A stretch of 64,000 nucleotides of DNA from CBDESM01 sp965205165 (GCA_965205165.1 OZ242037.1:1984001-2048000); one strand, 5' to 3'; positions 28,201 through 30,701 are shown, counted from the first letter of the stretch. Notes: generated by a model not told the origin, from the letters alone. Numbers and translations are program-made.

Positions 28201-28334
28201 GGGCGGACGGCGACCCGCAGATCGGACTGATCAGTGGACGGGGTCTGGGCATCGGCGAGGAACGGCGCGGCGGCGGCAATGCACAGGATCAGGGCGGCCG
28301 CGGGCAAGATTGCGCGTCGGAGCAGGGCGGACAT
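4206..28334 (-). CDS. Giant secreted Ig-like repeat protein (8042 aa, He_PIG/cadherin-like)
   Basis: A single intact frame of 8042 codons. Residues 1-30 form a Sec-type signal peptide (two arginines, a hydrophobic core, cleavage near LADAQ). Residues 39-88 and 105-154 are two copies of a roughly 50-residue module (RVAVRPL-DGR, then a WLRSSA ending) also found in five binding proteins at 51165-59093. An acidic proline/glutamate linker follows at about 155-200. The remainder is Ig-like repeats of roughly 95 residues with the pattern LPAASGGNG, then YSLS, GLxF, TRxLSGTP and D-DGD before FTITV; by length about 75-80 copies (not counted exactly). Six cysteine-pair inserts interrupt the C-terminal third (5365-10475), and acidic Pro/Glu segments lie near the end. 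There is no LPXTG, transmembrane tail or catalytic domain. A surface adhesin or matrix protein, possibly calcium-binding through the many DxDGD loops, is inferred. AGGA precedes the ATG; hpnH lies 97 bp upstream on the same strand. Confidence 0.93.
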   Translation of the reverse strand: MSALLRRAILPAAALILCIAAAAPFLADAQTPSTDQSDLRVAVRPLEDGRLEFGVISGGQRLLPQLRYLTPALISSRTGQWLRSSALTISSPDPDDPDQTIEREVRVAVRPLADGRTEFALLVDGERILPRLRYLSPGLARNRQGSWLRSSAVEPPAPAEPEPTEPDEPAEPAEDEEVPDEPGEPGEQDDEPDQPPPAPLAFGAPSSEFEFTAGSQVEALVLPAATGGEGEIRYSLSAAIPGLAFDPVARTLSGTPSSAGAYSGAYTATDAAGNRATAAVSITVHAAETAPRFRTTAGDIELEAGQALSPVALPEADGDDLAYSLAPLPPGLAFDPAARQLSGTATEAGEYAPDYIVRNARGGSDRQTLAITVRAANSVPAFSGSVAASEYEVGDEISLALPAAAGGNGALDYSISGSVPGLVFNKASRILSGTADSAGTYSLTLTVRDSDARILGDTDSITFTIRVTSPAPVFIGGGGGAPPPLDQRPIFNARIDDQELERGDQASIALPFARGGDGALTYSLSPAIPGMTFDAPTRRLSGAPANEGAVNVVYTARDADGDAVSLRFTITVIVTDSPPQFSPDPPNITVVAGVSVGTLELPAATDGDGALIYSLSGLPTGSGLAFDPATHSLSGTPVSSSAATWTVTYSVIDSDDNNDPSDGDSATFDINVELNAAPAFAAGASVANQSYGYGLQISALSLPAVSTAGNGATRYSVSSLPTGLSFDATTRRITGAPTASGAASITYTAQDSDNDSAAGDADTLSFTITVGANAVPAFAESSISNLNLVVGQSLSALTLPAVSSAGNGSTTYEISALPAGLSFNQSTRRLSGAPQASAVSGSPYTITYTARDADVDTQTSDADAIIFVINVQAESKPVFSSRSISNLPSEDVGIAIPTRALPSATGGNYGITYSVSYTRQGSLASTDGMPANLSFSPSTRQISGTPNAAGTFTITYKVVDGDSRTGAADEDSISFTITIAANTAPAFSSTTLSGTTQGLIQNSPMQALVLPAASGGNGAIVYADLSTALPTGLSWSASTRTISGTPTATGNTTITWTARDSDSDATNSDRASFSFTLQVAADSSPSFGGSVSNRNAIEGQAITAIGMPAVSGGNGDLRYSATGLPGGLSINSSSGQITGSPNSGTAAAVANGQYSVTVTVVDADGNTATSGANRDIDTVSFTITVAADTKHSFAATPTVGNQSYIATLAISALQLPAASGGNGNPVYTATGLPGGLVFSSATRRITGTPSVPAQPATLPITSTVTYKVADSDSNDANSDASTLTFSITIVANTAPAFSSTTLSGTTQGLIQNSPMQALVLPAASGGNGAIVYADLSTALPTGLSWSASTRTISGTPTATGNTTVTWTARDSDSDTSNGDRASFSFTLQVAADSTPSFGASVSNQNAIEGQAITAISMPSVSGGNGDLRYSATGLPGGLSISSSTGQITGSPNSGTATAVTNGEYSVTVTVLDADGNTATSGANKDVDTVSFTITVAADTKHAFASTPAVGNRTYIATQAITALQLPAASGGNGNPVYSATGLPGGLLFSSTTRRITGTPTVPTPPATLPAVSTVTYKVDDSDSNNAGTDASTLTFTITIVADTAPVFSASMSNQTEIATQAVDITLPSASGGNGATVYSVQHRLSTSSGAYTAGLPSGLSFSASTRKITGSHATAATYTIRYIAADSDADNTSADQAEQTFNIQFASDTTPTFANTEPTATQTAINALLLVAGQTITNITLPAVTAKGNGAGDTVYSIDASSTATSQLPSGLVFNAGTRVISGTLGSATAATYTITYRAHDADADTTAADSATLTYSLVVAAESAPAFASGAQTTVRGAISTNHASGNLGSAKYIKGQNIPELQLPAATGGNGSLTYSIDESLPAGISFSASTRKLTGSTSAAATGTLTYRVEDADANSASNDEDTLTFTINFVNDSRPSFSASSIGNINAIANSAITNVTLPAPRNGNLGTTISLNDSDVAGISFSTATRVLSGTPTAAGTYNMTYKVVDGDANSAAGDETELTFDIIVAADSAPDFASSAAAGPFSYDVGIAIGSVQLPTVATAGNGATAYSLSPAVPGLTLNTATGVLSGTPTTSQSATDHTYRAQDADGNSATTGALKDSDEITIRISVAADSAPDFGSQTISDKDNFVEGKQITAISPTAATGGNGTLAYSASGLPAGLVISASTGSITGTPSSTSGSASGTDYSVTITVHDADINRAGTDADTLSFTITVYDNLRPAIAANTIAGSTIDQIATQAFSLTLPAASSGNGDLSLSISGAPASLSFDTATRVLSGTPTEAERTAAGANPYAITYTVKDSDNDDRTSDQASLSFSLNLVEDTAPAFASTTLSGTTRNYIRNSQIANLVLPAASGGNGAIIYADLSTALPSGLTWTASTRTISGTPTAAGDTTITWTARDSDADTSNADQAAFSFTISVADDSHPTFSAAVSAQSAIEGQSFTLNMPSVSGGNGTLSYSASGLPAGLSISTSTGQITGDPDAGASTAVTGGAYSVTVTVADNDGNTAASGANKDIDTRTFTITVAADTKHVFASTPAVGNQTYVATLAITALQLPSASGGNGNPVYSVSGLPDGLAFSSTTRRITGSPSTPTAPPETSTVTYKVDDSDSNNAAGDASTLSFDITVVANTAPAFSSTTLSGTTRNLTQNSPMMNLVLPAASGGNGAIVYADLSTALPSGLSWAAATRTISGTPTGTGNTTITWTARDSDSDTRNSDRASFSFTISVAADSVPSFSGSVSDQDAIEGQTITAIDMPSASGGNGTLSYGASGLPSGLSISSSTGQITGAPDAGTAAAVSGGEYSVTVTVSDADGNTATSGSKKDVDTVSFTITVAADTKHAFASSVSNQTYIATQQIDELQLPSASGGNGDPDYAVSALPDGLSFTESSLKITGTPNVPTPPATLPATTTITYSVIDADDNTANTDKSELTFDITIVADTVPAFPVGTSISNKAYIQNTQINDLQLPAASGGNGAIQYSVSNLPVGLVASNDKPPKITGTPTTAETKSVTYTAKDSDKDNAAGDQVSLTFTIEVAADTAPDFGSGSVSDQNTVEGQAITAIDMPSTTGGNGDLAYSAGSTLPDGLVINSSSGQITGTPNAGASASSPYTVTVTVSDADDTTGSSDEDSLSFTINVQAESAPSFGAGATRKTIANLSLDNGVQMTSETLPEAAGGNYGRTYSLCLSSDTPPACTLPGGLAFNAPTRVLSGTPNANGSYAMTYKAADGDGKTGSGDEDSLTFTITVAGNVKPTLASNTVSGATYNWVTGTAASLQLPAGTGGNGALSYELNDSALPNGLVWSSSARTISGTPSATTVQAGAAMTYAVTDADSDNAASDKTSINFTIKVQTNSAPAYGANAVSTFTSALSTLQTQGRFVAGLAIPTITVPAASGGNYGLTYSVDGLPAALSFNAGTRQLTGTAHSSVGDSPTFTARVRDNDNNTTAGDGLSTTFKFTTVANVKPTFPTAQSDISDLIQNSPADITLPAGAGGNIGRTYILNEADLPNGLSWSASTRKITGTPTAATDANGAAMTYKVRDDDSDTASSDESSMTFKIIVAADAVPAFAAGASIGNRTFDVGIDIGTINLPAVSTAGNGTTVYSLSPAVPGLTLNTATGALTGAPTGAQAETTHTYRAGDADGNTATSGATKDVAELTFTITVRGDSRPMFASADPVADQEWAVGHRVAAFTLPEASGGNGTLSYDINDEDLPGGLAWNAGTRTISGTPLSTTVSAATITYTVADSDSNTETDSTESGYDADSATFTIKITADSSPALAADAAPDRTWVTGSAASAVLPPATGGNRPLTYAVTGTLPRGVVWTASTRTLGGTPTESGTFNLAYRATDPDGDHAERTFTLTIDASDTAPAFAGGASISAQSWTQGKAIAPLTLPAASGGNGTLTYRLDPAIPGLVINQSTRQLSGTPQSSMASTSITLRAADADQVTGSGDEASLSFNVTVGARDAAPGFPSGTTISSHYASIGTAITNIVLPAATGGNGALSYAVSGLPGGLVWTAGTRTISGTPSGAGGVFTVTYTASDSDSNRAASDQAARRFTITVAGPPVFGANGGRTTDQRANPSARTWTARSGSTQTRYFAWPRAGSGNSLGSDYDHDAAITGFPGADSCTASAAAATTAATNGEQFTWRAYSCRPSGSGTFTGSFTAHDRDGDRGASDAASYSFQITINGPPRFLDRSSISRSVISNQQFSIALPAAGGDWQGNGALTYSLETDGGGALPTEISFNSGTRTVSGALPAGSYSLEYEVEDADGEKDSLKVLINAGSTAGSVFVRFPSAIRHGTLRNGFAAGTAMSWQLPAASGGTGTLTYRVRWRGGAPAGIAFNAATRTLSGTATGSYTKQGWLDAIDPSTTQQDILTFEFTVGPDATPAFPPGTSVGGLWLIRNRAMTPVTLPAATGGNGILSYSFSPAVPGLVLDPATRMLSGTPANFGSTNVTLSARDTDSDAATNAPTFRIIVSADTPPGFGSTSVSQANRTFTVGSAKTLTLPAATGGNGTLSYELAGRLPSGLAFTAASRRISGTADANQQGYYILELRAADADNNEASSDEGTLRFTLIVDLPAPTAPPSPGNLSFVVGQTVNRQLAAAAYAHGTLTYELRNLPAAFAFDPATRRLTTATALAAGDIGTATVEYAAINALGGTAAVSFQIAVAADSMPAFSQASLSNQSYTSGTQIQALVLPGATANTGNAPLAYTLAPIPSGLAWNGATRTLSGTPDAVGSTNAVYQATDADGDAATLRFTITVGPAAGDVPPSFSATVSNQSYIRHIAIANLTLPAASGGNGAITLSLDQSDASGLPAGLAFDATSRILSGKPTAAGTFQMVYTAVDADGNAHSSDAAALRFTITVADNAVPAFASASQTISAVVGTAISTITLPSATGGDGALTYELAPDPLPGWLTYNSTAGTITGTPTASADAATTITWTAKDGDTREIAADDAVHTITINTTFPNPPSPSVDDLAAVAGHAFSRTLPSVAYAHGTIVYSTSALPTGASFSAGTRVLSGTIAAGDCGGGPWTITYTATVQDGRGARSTDSFDITCAADVAAAFANGATIASRRFTINSAISETQALATPAAGNPPYVYSLHNAPVGISVDSATGVLTGTPTTLTAAEGATATFRATDLDGDQAELTFTIIVAANSAPMFAQDAAIPDRLFVPGVAISAANEEALPAASGGDGALIYSLVNAPAWLSLAGGKLSGTPPAAAAAVTVTYKAADSDGRSAGDEDTLDFSVAVEADSAPSFGTGTIRAWQFWGVSGTPQTIFPILLPAASGGNGEIEYAISGLPSGLSLNAATRKVTGDVADAAGRYSITYSASDADQKTSGDTAQLTAQWAIAARGTVRAFSSGRAGSQFDEAYASGQARSASLQLPKETWASFYLIDGALPPGMTFNEATAILSGSPTTNGTYPLRYAAFDSAYGGAELSGRITITVEADKDLALPALASSLSAISVERGAEMSALTFPAASSASPGNGSVSYWIARRSAPDTPWQPPGLEWDADSRQLSGTPTAPAVHQMVYRAKDTDTDTASANFTITVTGSDADVAFSAADDATYGADQAFAVNRAIVAGDLILPEHSSDPVDGPVSYTLCKTADVAPACTLPAGMSFNAATRRLSGTPTALGSTAMTYTVADRDDDTDTIAFNIVIAANSAPSLSDASYGPVRFAAGKRISGFAALPRATGGNPPITYTLTNEPAGVTLDSATRLLGGTPSNVSSANDAFYTATDRDGETARLNVNMAVAADVSPGFGSSAISAKSWTQGTAIATAAALPAATGGNAPITYSLSGAEGVRLSSARVITGAPIGHGSKRMTYTATDADGDTASLSFTATISQAGGPFFRTDWSTGGSRSYDTGTAIPQEVLPEALGGSGAITYTLENEPAWMSFDATTRTISGTPNTSTPNGGTSPQTITLKATDANSMSATTTFQIEVRYVNTCGYNSRFSDGCARYNSANVWAGIHHGSPNCTIAMGTFGNTSFSYSCDISSYRTVGSFQIWITANHHGDSSSRSTFIPPNFYSNKDFQPSFPSGMVLHAIEFSEGAAGTSRVSLPAASGGDAPVRYSISGAPAGITIDASTRILSGTPAAAGTYSATLTATDADGDRATTTFTIVVAEDTEPSFGAAGSRPTIAAKTFQQNAEIAAAGQTALPAASGGNPPYAYSLSGITGLRLDSGRRIIGKVLGETSETVTYTVTDADGDTDSLTFKVTIERAPDPFFRADWPIGGGVRVYTVGTAITGEVLPRAEGGHGTISYSLENKPSWMSFDASSRRIGGTPTLPSARDAAATVTYKATDAAGRSVSLTLNVRARYAACTLNQALALGKGCGLYDLLSGRAGWITAEHLTNGECRIQWGANRAGTLGTNRSSSSCDSGTINFGSGYGATRLAMTKSASVYQLGTLTIGSAVQSSADRMPSFPEDLTLPHKVFVKGAAISDKSSLPAADGGDPPIAYSISGAPAGIGINSATRVLTGTPTAAGGPATVTYTATDADGDTASTTFLITVREDTAPSFAQSAAIGDKTYIQRRAIVWNGAALPAATGGNQPIRYAISGAPAGIYLTADRKLAGTPTTAAAATAVTYTATDADGDAAGTGLSFNITVSANELPAFAADAAIARQSATLGLTFGSDPLPAASGGDGTLRYSLGGSGKPAWLRLGGDRRLLGTPAGMPGTYTVKYIVSDGDSPPDTAELEFSLVVIPQPLSFAGVSIGTFEFTAGDSLGTQPALPAASGGLSGSITYSVSGLPPGVAFNAATRVLSGAPTPDLPGPPAAITYTVADGHSTASITFAINMPWHECIFGMSRSANQRCAGGDDQLGYVVRVDAANAVTVAEYVANPQQRPNAIQWRGRWLSRLNFQGGTSGSLAWSGGGRVSKLGRVWRIDQVPRDNKTLSWSSTSQADTSGRQGVPLRYEFPHSASGGNGTITYHFEGLPRGLTASGRVVSGTPAESGSFIVNVYALDGDIFAPDRLNWHGTYIEVVIAPQSCLVNLQLGPGEKCRHHVRSWVEITNVEGAGGFPGQISGSSPDHPRGSTVNVPASGTATYKGVRIRRDSSSHFTILAIPPVPALTLPDSADEERVFEPGTAASFELPAATGGIEPRRYRLTGPNPTETDDDLPSWLSWDAATRTVSGTSNPSNPDNPYTTLTYTATDLRGVSASKTFRINERWETCDTGSANALEVGDRCVTSSHTVGYALTHLAGGNTLQLRIRTPSGNGFTESEVGTSSSTGAITRGNLRCAFERADPLGVMPANRWTCSSIEPDSAPSWGSVEPSISAKAGSTVSNLAVTGAATGGNGTLTYAIKRLPAGLTATGNQVSGTAPAAGSYTAKITVTDSDAYNPDSVTVDLKITATANSVPALSTPDDRLYIQNAALGGSDPQLPAASGGDGTITYTLKGPNPTSGDDKLPAGLSFSGSTRRLSGTPTAIGTTTVTYTAADTDGDSASVTFDIAVEAESTPSFGSAAILNRIYRNNEPIHGETALPAATGGNGAITYTLTGAPLGIGLDAGTRTITGHPSERNAGASATYKATDADGDEATLSFKISVRHQTCTIGMTIGRGIFCEYQESDGAIWVIAVSAAQGWLYCDYYSSPTAMQQGDQKTDPGYSGTCGRGLTNDADKFTLRSNGPGSGTWEITRLPQGASGYPAFSNRALSAGPYAANSAIPGSATALAAAAGGNSPLVYTLSPVPDGTTFDASTRKLTGTPTTAGVTTATYTVRDADGDTATATVTITVSAPSGAQQTIPKPPAPTIDAIPAFPSDASIAARTFAKDAEISGETALPEAVGGDGAIAYSLHGAPDGITLSSARILQGTPTTEGSATVTYRATDADGDTAELSFQITITTAPAQQQEESAPTEEGEAGEDGGEQPQAEAAPEESPVEPQEPADPPASEPQAGDEQEEEEEETGGDNPPAVPAAEDAQPAFAADAAIADRSYAQDAEISGETALPEAQGGDGAITYSLHDAPDGITLSSARILQGTPETAGAATVTYKATDEDGDTAELTFTITITVLPAPEPDPAPEPAPGDSEGAPPEE
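19456..21291 (-). repeat. Tandem 918-bp super-repeat (two copies) inside the giant gene
   Basis: Two adjacent units, about 20374-21291 and 19456-20373, each encode the same three successive Ig-like domains. They begin with TTLSGTTRN and continue with a domain containing AIEGQ and one containing ADTKH. The offset of corresponding bases is 918 bp, or 306 codons. They are related to, but more diverged than, the pair at 23521-25380. Confidence 0.75.
23521..25380 (-). repeat. Tandem 930-bp super-repeat (two copies) inside the giant gene
   Basis: Units at about 24451-25380 and 23521-24450 encode the same three-domain block, starting with TTLSGTTQGLIQNSP. The period measured between matching bases is 930 bp (310 codons). 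Long stretches are nearly identical at DNA level, for example around 24355-24450 versus 25285-25380, so this looks like a recent in-frame duplication. Confidence 0.8.
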
Positions 28335-28431
28335 CTCAGATCCTGCTCACATCCGCGCTACGGCCGCTGCTTGAGCATCTGCATGCGGTGGTGCGCGCCG
28401 ACCGAGAATCGGAGGGGGCATTGTTGCGGCC

Positions 28432-29436
28432 TCAGCGGATCGCTCCTGCGAAGGAGCGGATGCCGCGCTTGAGGTTGGTGGTGGCGTCGATCACGGCGCT
28501 GGCCTCGAAGCCGGAGTGGACCATGCAGTCGACGCACTTGGGGTTGCCGCTGGCGACGCCGTAGTTGCTCCACTCGGTTTCCTCGATCAGTTCGCGGAAG
28601 CTGGCGGCGTAGCCCTCGTCCATCAGGTAGCAGGGGCGCTGCCAGCCGAAGACGGTGTAGGTGGGGTTGCCCCAAGGGGTGCAGTCGTACTCGATCTCGC
28701 CCTTGAGGAAGTCGAGGAAGAGGGCGGAGTGGTTGAAGGTCCAGCGGGAGGGCGGGTCCTTGAGGATTTCGCGGAAGAGCTCCTTGGTCTGGCTGCGGGC
28801 GAGGAAGTGCTCCTGATCGGGCGCTTTTTCGTAGGGGTAGCCGGGGGAGATCATGAGGCCGTCGACGCCCAAGTCGGAGAGTCGGTCGAACATCTCGCGG
28901 ATGCGTTCGGGGTTCGCGCCGATGAAGAAGGTGGAGTTGGTGGTGACGCGGAAGCCGCGCTGCTTGGCCGCCTTGATCGCGTTGATCGCGACGTCCCAGA
29001 CGCCGTCGCGGCAGACGGAATCGTCGTGATCTTGTTCGAGTCCGTCGACGTGGATCGAGAAGGTGAGGTAGGGGCTGGGCTCGAACTGGTCGAGGCGCTT
29101 TTCGAGCAGGATGGCGTTGGTGCAGAGGTAGACGAACTTCCTGCGCTCGACGAAGCCGCGGACGATGTCGCCGATTTGCTGGTGGATCAGGGGTTCGCCG
29201 CCGGCGATGGAGACGACGGGCGCGCCGCATTCCTCGGCGGCGGCCCAGCATTGCTCGGGCGCGAGGCGGCGGCGGAGGATGTCGTTCGGGTGCTGGATTT
29301 TGCCGCAGCCGGCGCATTCGAGGTTGCACTGGAGCAGGGGTTCGAGCATGAGCACGAGCGGGTAGCGCTCGACCCCGCGCAGGCGCTGGGACATGACGTA
29401 CTTGCCCACGGAGAGCGTTTGGCGGATGCGGCTCAT
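28432..29436 (-). CDS. hpnH: Hopanoid biosynthesis radical SAM protein HpnH
   Basis: Radical SAM enzyme of 334 aa that joins the 5'-deoxyadenosyl radical to diploptene, giving adenosylhopane, the first step of extended (C35) hopanoid synthesis. The cluster-binding motif is C37-x3-C41-x2-C44 (CNLECAGC), followed by GGEPLIH at about residues 79-85 for SAM binding. The N-terminal YPLVLMLEPLLQCNLEC and the later TFSIHVDGLEQDHD, GYPYEKAPDQEHFL and TPWGNPTY are characteristic of the HpnH family. C-terminal cysteines (CVDCMVHSG) are also family-typical. The ATG at 29436 gives the usual N-terminus. An hpnG-like and an hpnA-like gene lie at 842-2549 beyond the giant gene. A weak -10-like TAAGAT lies about 35 nt upstream; the gene may also be read through from the run ending in the toxin-antitoxin pair. 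Confidence 0.93.
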   Translation of the reverse strand: MSRIRQTLSVGKYVMSQRLRGVERYPLVLMLEPLLQCNLECAGCGKIQHPNDILRRRLAPEQCWAAAEECGAPVVSIAGGEPLIHQQIGDIVRGFVERRKFVYLCTNAILLEKRLDQFEPSPYLTFSIHVDGLEQDHDDSVCRDGVWDVAINAIKAAKQRGFRVTTNSTFFIGANPERIREMFDRLSDLGVDGLMISPGYPYEKAPDQEHFLARSQTKELFREILKDPPSRWTFNHSALFLDFLKGEIEYDCTPWGNPTYTVFGWQRPCYLMDEGYAASFRELIEETEWSNYGVASGNPKCVDCMVHSGFEASAVIDATTNLKRGIRSFAGAIR

Positions 29437-29472
29437 GCGGCTTCCCCCGCGTCGGCGGCCGACTCCCGCATC

Positions 29473-29506
29473 TTAGTGCAATGCGCGCTGGTAATCGGTC
29501 AAGGTG
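29473..29506 (-). pseudogene. Displaced 3' end of the MobA-like gene (ten codons plus stop)
   Basis: Read on the minus strand these bases give TLTDYQRALH followed by TAA. The intact MobA-like gene at 30096-30701 contains TLTDY in the same frame but then diverges to a different tail (EQGTQMLVALHRT). Nucleotidyltransferases of this family usually end in a motif like DxxTxxDYxRAL, so the remnant looks like the original gene end, displaced by the toxin-antitoxin cassette between the two copies. The match at DNA level is exact over 15 bp. Confidence 0.6.
29492..29506. repeat. 15-bp direct repeat, distal boundary of the toxin-antitoxin cassette
   Basis: The sequence TAATCGGTCAAGGTG is identical to 30139-30153 and in the same orientation. 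With two mismatched bases a further GCT also matches, extending the similarity to 20 bp. It lies 12 bp beyond the antitoxin stop codon. Confidence 0.8.
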
Positions 29507-29518
29507 ACGGGAACCCCG

Positions 29519-29752
29519 CTAGTCGGCGACGGCGGCCGATGGGCCGGCCCGCGCCGCTTCCCACTCTTCCAAAGCCTTGATGGCGAGGTCGTGGACGAAC
29601 TGGTCGAAATGGGGCTGGCCGTGGGCCAGCGCCATGTCGTCGAGCCGCTCGTACACGCCTTCTTCGAAGCGTATCTCGAAGATCATGCCGATCGATTCGC
29701 CCGCTCGGATGCGTGCGGATTTCGTTTCCCAGCCGTGTGAGTCGTCGTGCAT
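29519..29752 (-). CDS. Small probable antitoxin of the second toxin-antitoxin pair
   Basis: Protein of 77 aa, charged and probably helical: an N-terminal polar part, then MIFEIRFEEGVYERLDDMAL, FDQFVHDLAIKALEEWE and a short alanine-rich tail. I do not recognise a specific family. The short strand followed by helices would suit a ribbon-helix-helix type antitoxin. It starts 15 bp after the stop of a BrnT-like gene and lies inside the same 15-bp direct repeats, so antitoxin is the best inference from context. An internal ATG 22 codons later, at MIFEIRF, is an alternative start. Confidence 0.5.
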   Translation of the reverse strand: MHDDSHGWETKSARIRAGESIGMIFEIRFEEGVYERLDDMALAHGQPHFDQFVHDLAIKALEEWEAARAGPSAAVAD

Positions 29753-29767
29753 TGGACACCGCTCAGG

Positions 29768-30139
29768 TCACTGCTTGGAGGCCCAGTATGCCATCCGATC
29801 CCCGGCACTGGAAGGGTATGCGGTCACGACGACGGTCGCGCCTTCGTGGTCTGGCGGTTCAAGGATAGCCGTCAGCAGCCGTCCGCTGTCATCAGGGCCG
29901 ACCATCTTGATGCGGCGCGGTTGGATCCGCAGCCAACCGGGTTCAGCAGGGACCTCCCGCTCATCCTGCCAGACGAAGAGGGGGATATTGCGGAGAACTG
30001 CCTTGACGTGACGGGGCCGGAGGCCATGTCCCCACAGCTTTTCGCGGGCGCGGTGCTTGAAGACGAGATCAGCGATGACTGGATCGGGCACCGGGCTAAG
30101 TCCGATGAAGCGCGACGAGCATCTGCGTTCCCTGCTCAT
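29768..30139 (-). CDS. BrnT/DUF4258-like probable toxin
   Basis: Protein of 123 aa. The central part resembles BrnT-like RelE-fold toxins: KHRAREKLWGHGLRPRHVKA corresponds to the KH-GV-EEV helix, then come a strand with RIKMVGPDDSGRLLTAILEP and an ending VVVTAYPSSAGDRMAYW. Activity is not proven by sequence. The ATG at 30139-30137 coincides with the edge of the 15-bp direct repeat and overlaps the end of the MobA-like gene by 44 bp in another frame. A GTG at 30091-30089, 4 bp after the MobA stop, is an alternative start that would remove 16 residues. No Shine-Dalgarno is visible before either, so expression probably depends on the upstream operon. Confidence 0.55.
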   Translation of the reverse strand: MSRERRCSSRFIGLSPVPDPVIADLVFKHRAREKLWGHGLRPRHVKAVLRNIPLFVWQDEREVPAEPGWLRIQPRRIKMVGPDDSGRLLTAILEPPDHEGATVVVTAYPSSAGDRMAYWASKQ

Positions 30140-30701
30140 AATCGGTCAAGGTGTTGAGGTCGAGGAGGACTGTCGGGTCGTTTGTTTCGAGGAATGTCGT
30201 GGCGGCGGCGTGGCGTTGGCGGATGGCTTTGAGGCCTCGGCTGCGTTCGGAGACTTGGCGGAGTTCGGGGAGCAGGGCTGCGCGGAAGGCGGCGGGGTGG
30301 CCGTTGCGGCCGTTTTGGCGGGGGACGGCGATTTGCGCGTCGGGGTGTTGTTGCAGGTGGTCGAGGAGCTTGCGGACGATTTCGGCGGTCGCGGGCTGGT
30401 CGACGCTGGCGATGACGATCGTTTCGGCGGCTGCGGGGATGCTGCGGGCGGCGGTGCGGATCGAGGAGGCGCGGCCGCGCTGCCAAGCGCGGTTGAGGGT
30501 CGGGCGGATCGACGTGCGTTCGGGCAGGACGGCGGCGATTTCGGGGGCGCATGAGCCGAGCACGGGGATGACGAGGTCGCAGGCTTCGGCGAGCTGCTCG
30601 GCTTGCCAGCGGGCGAGGGAGAGGCCGCGCCAGTCGAGCAGCGCCTTGGGGCGGCCCATGCGGGTGGAGGCGCCTGCGGCGAGCAGGATGGCGGCGTTCA
30701 T
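30096..30701 (-). CDS. MobA/MocA-like nucleotidyltransferase (NTP transferase)
   Basis: Protein of 201 aa of the molybdenum-cofactor guanylyl/cytidylyltransferase type. The N-terminal nucleotide-binding signature is LAAGASTRMGRPKALLDW. A metal-binding aspartate lies in IASVDQPATAEIV, and the substrate region RQNGRNGHPAAFRAAL matches the GHP motif of MocA-like enzymes. Its start overlaps the stop of the CO-dehydrogenase flavoprotein-like gene (ATGA). MocA-type genes often sit beside such molybdenum-hydroxylase genes, so a role in maturing one is plausible. Its last 14 codons appear to have been replaced by the insertion of the downstream toxin-antitoxin cassette; see the remnant at 29473-29506. 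Other sugar-nucleotide functions are possible. Confidence 0.82.
   Translation of the reverse strand: MNAAILLAAGASTRMGRPKALLDWRGLSLARWQAEQLAEACDLVIPVLGSCAPEIAAVLPERTSIRPTLNRAWQRGRASSIRTAARSIPAAAETIVIASVDQPATAEIVRKLLDHLQQHPDAQIAVPRQNGRNGHPAAFRAALLPELRQVSERSRGLKAIRQRHAAATTFLETNDPTVLLDLNTLTDYEQGTQMLVALHRT
30139..30153. repeat. 15-bp direct repeat, proximal boundary of the toxin-antitoxin cassette
   Basis: TAATCGGTCAAGGTG lies inside the 3' end of the MobA-like gene and encodes its TLTDY segment on the minus strand. It is identical to 29492-29506. The toxin ATG uses the last base of this repeat. Confidence 0.8.

Noticed and set aside
4206..28334. Regularly spaced similar sequences that could look like a CRISPR array or non-coding satellite
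   Set aside because: The repeats are in-frame protein domains of about 285 bp that vary mostly at synonymous or surface positions; no short identical repeats with unique spacers and no cas genes are present.
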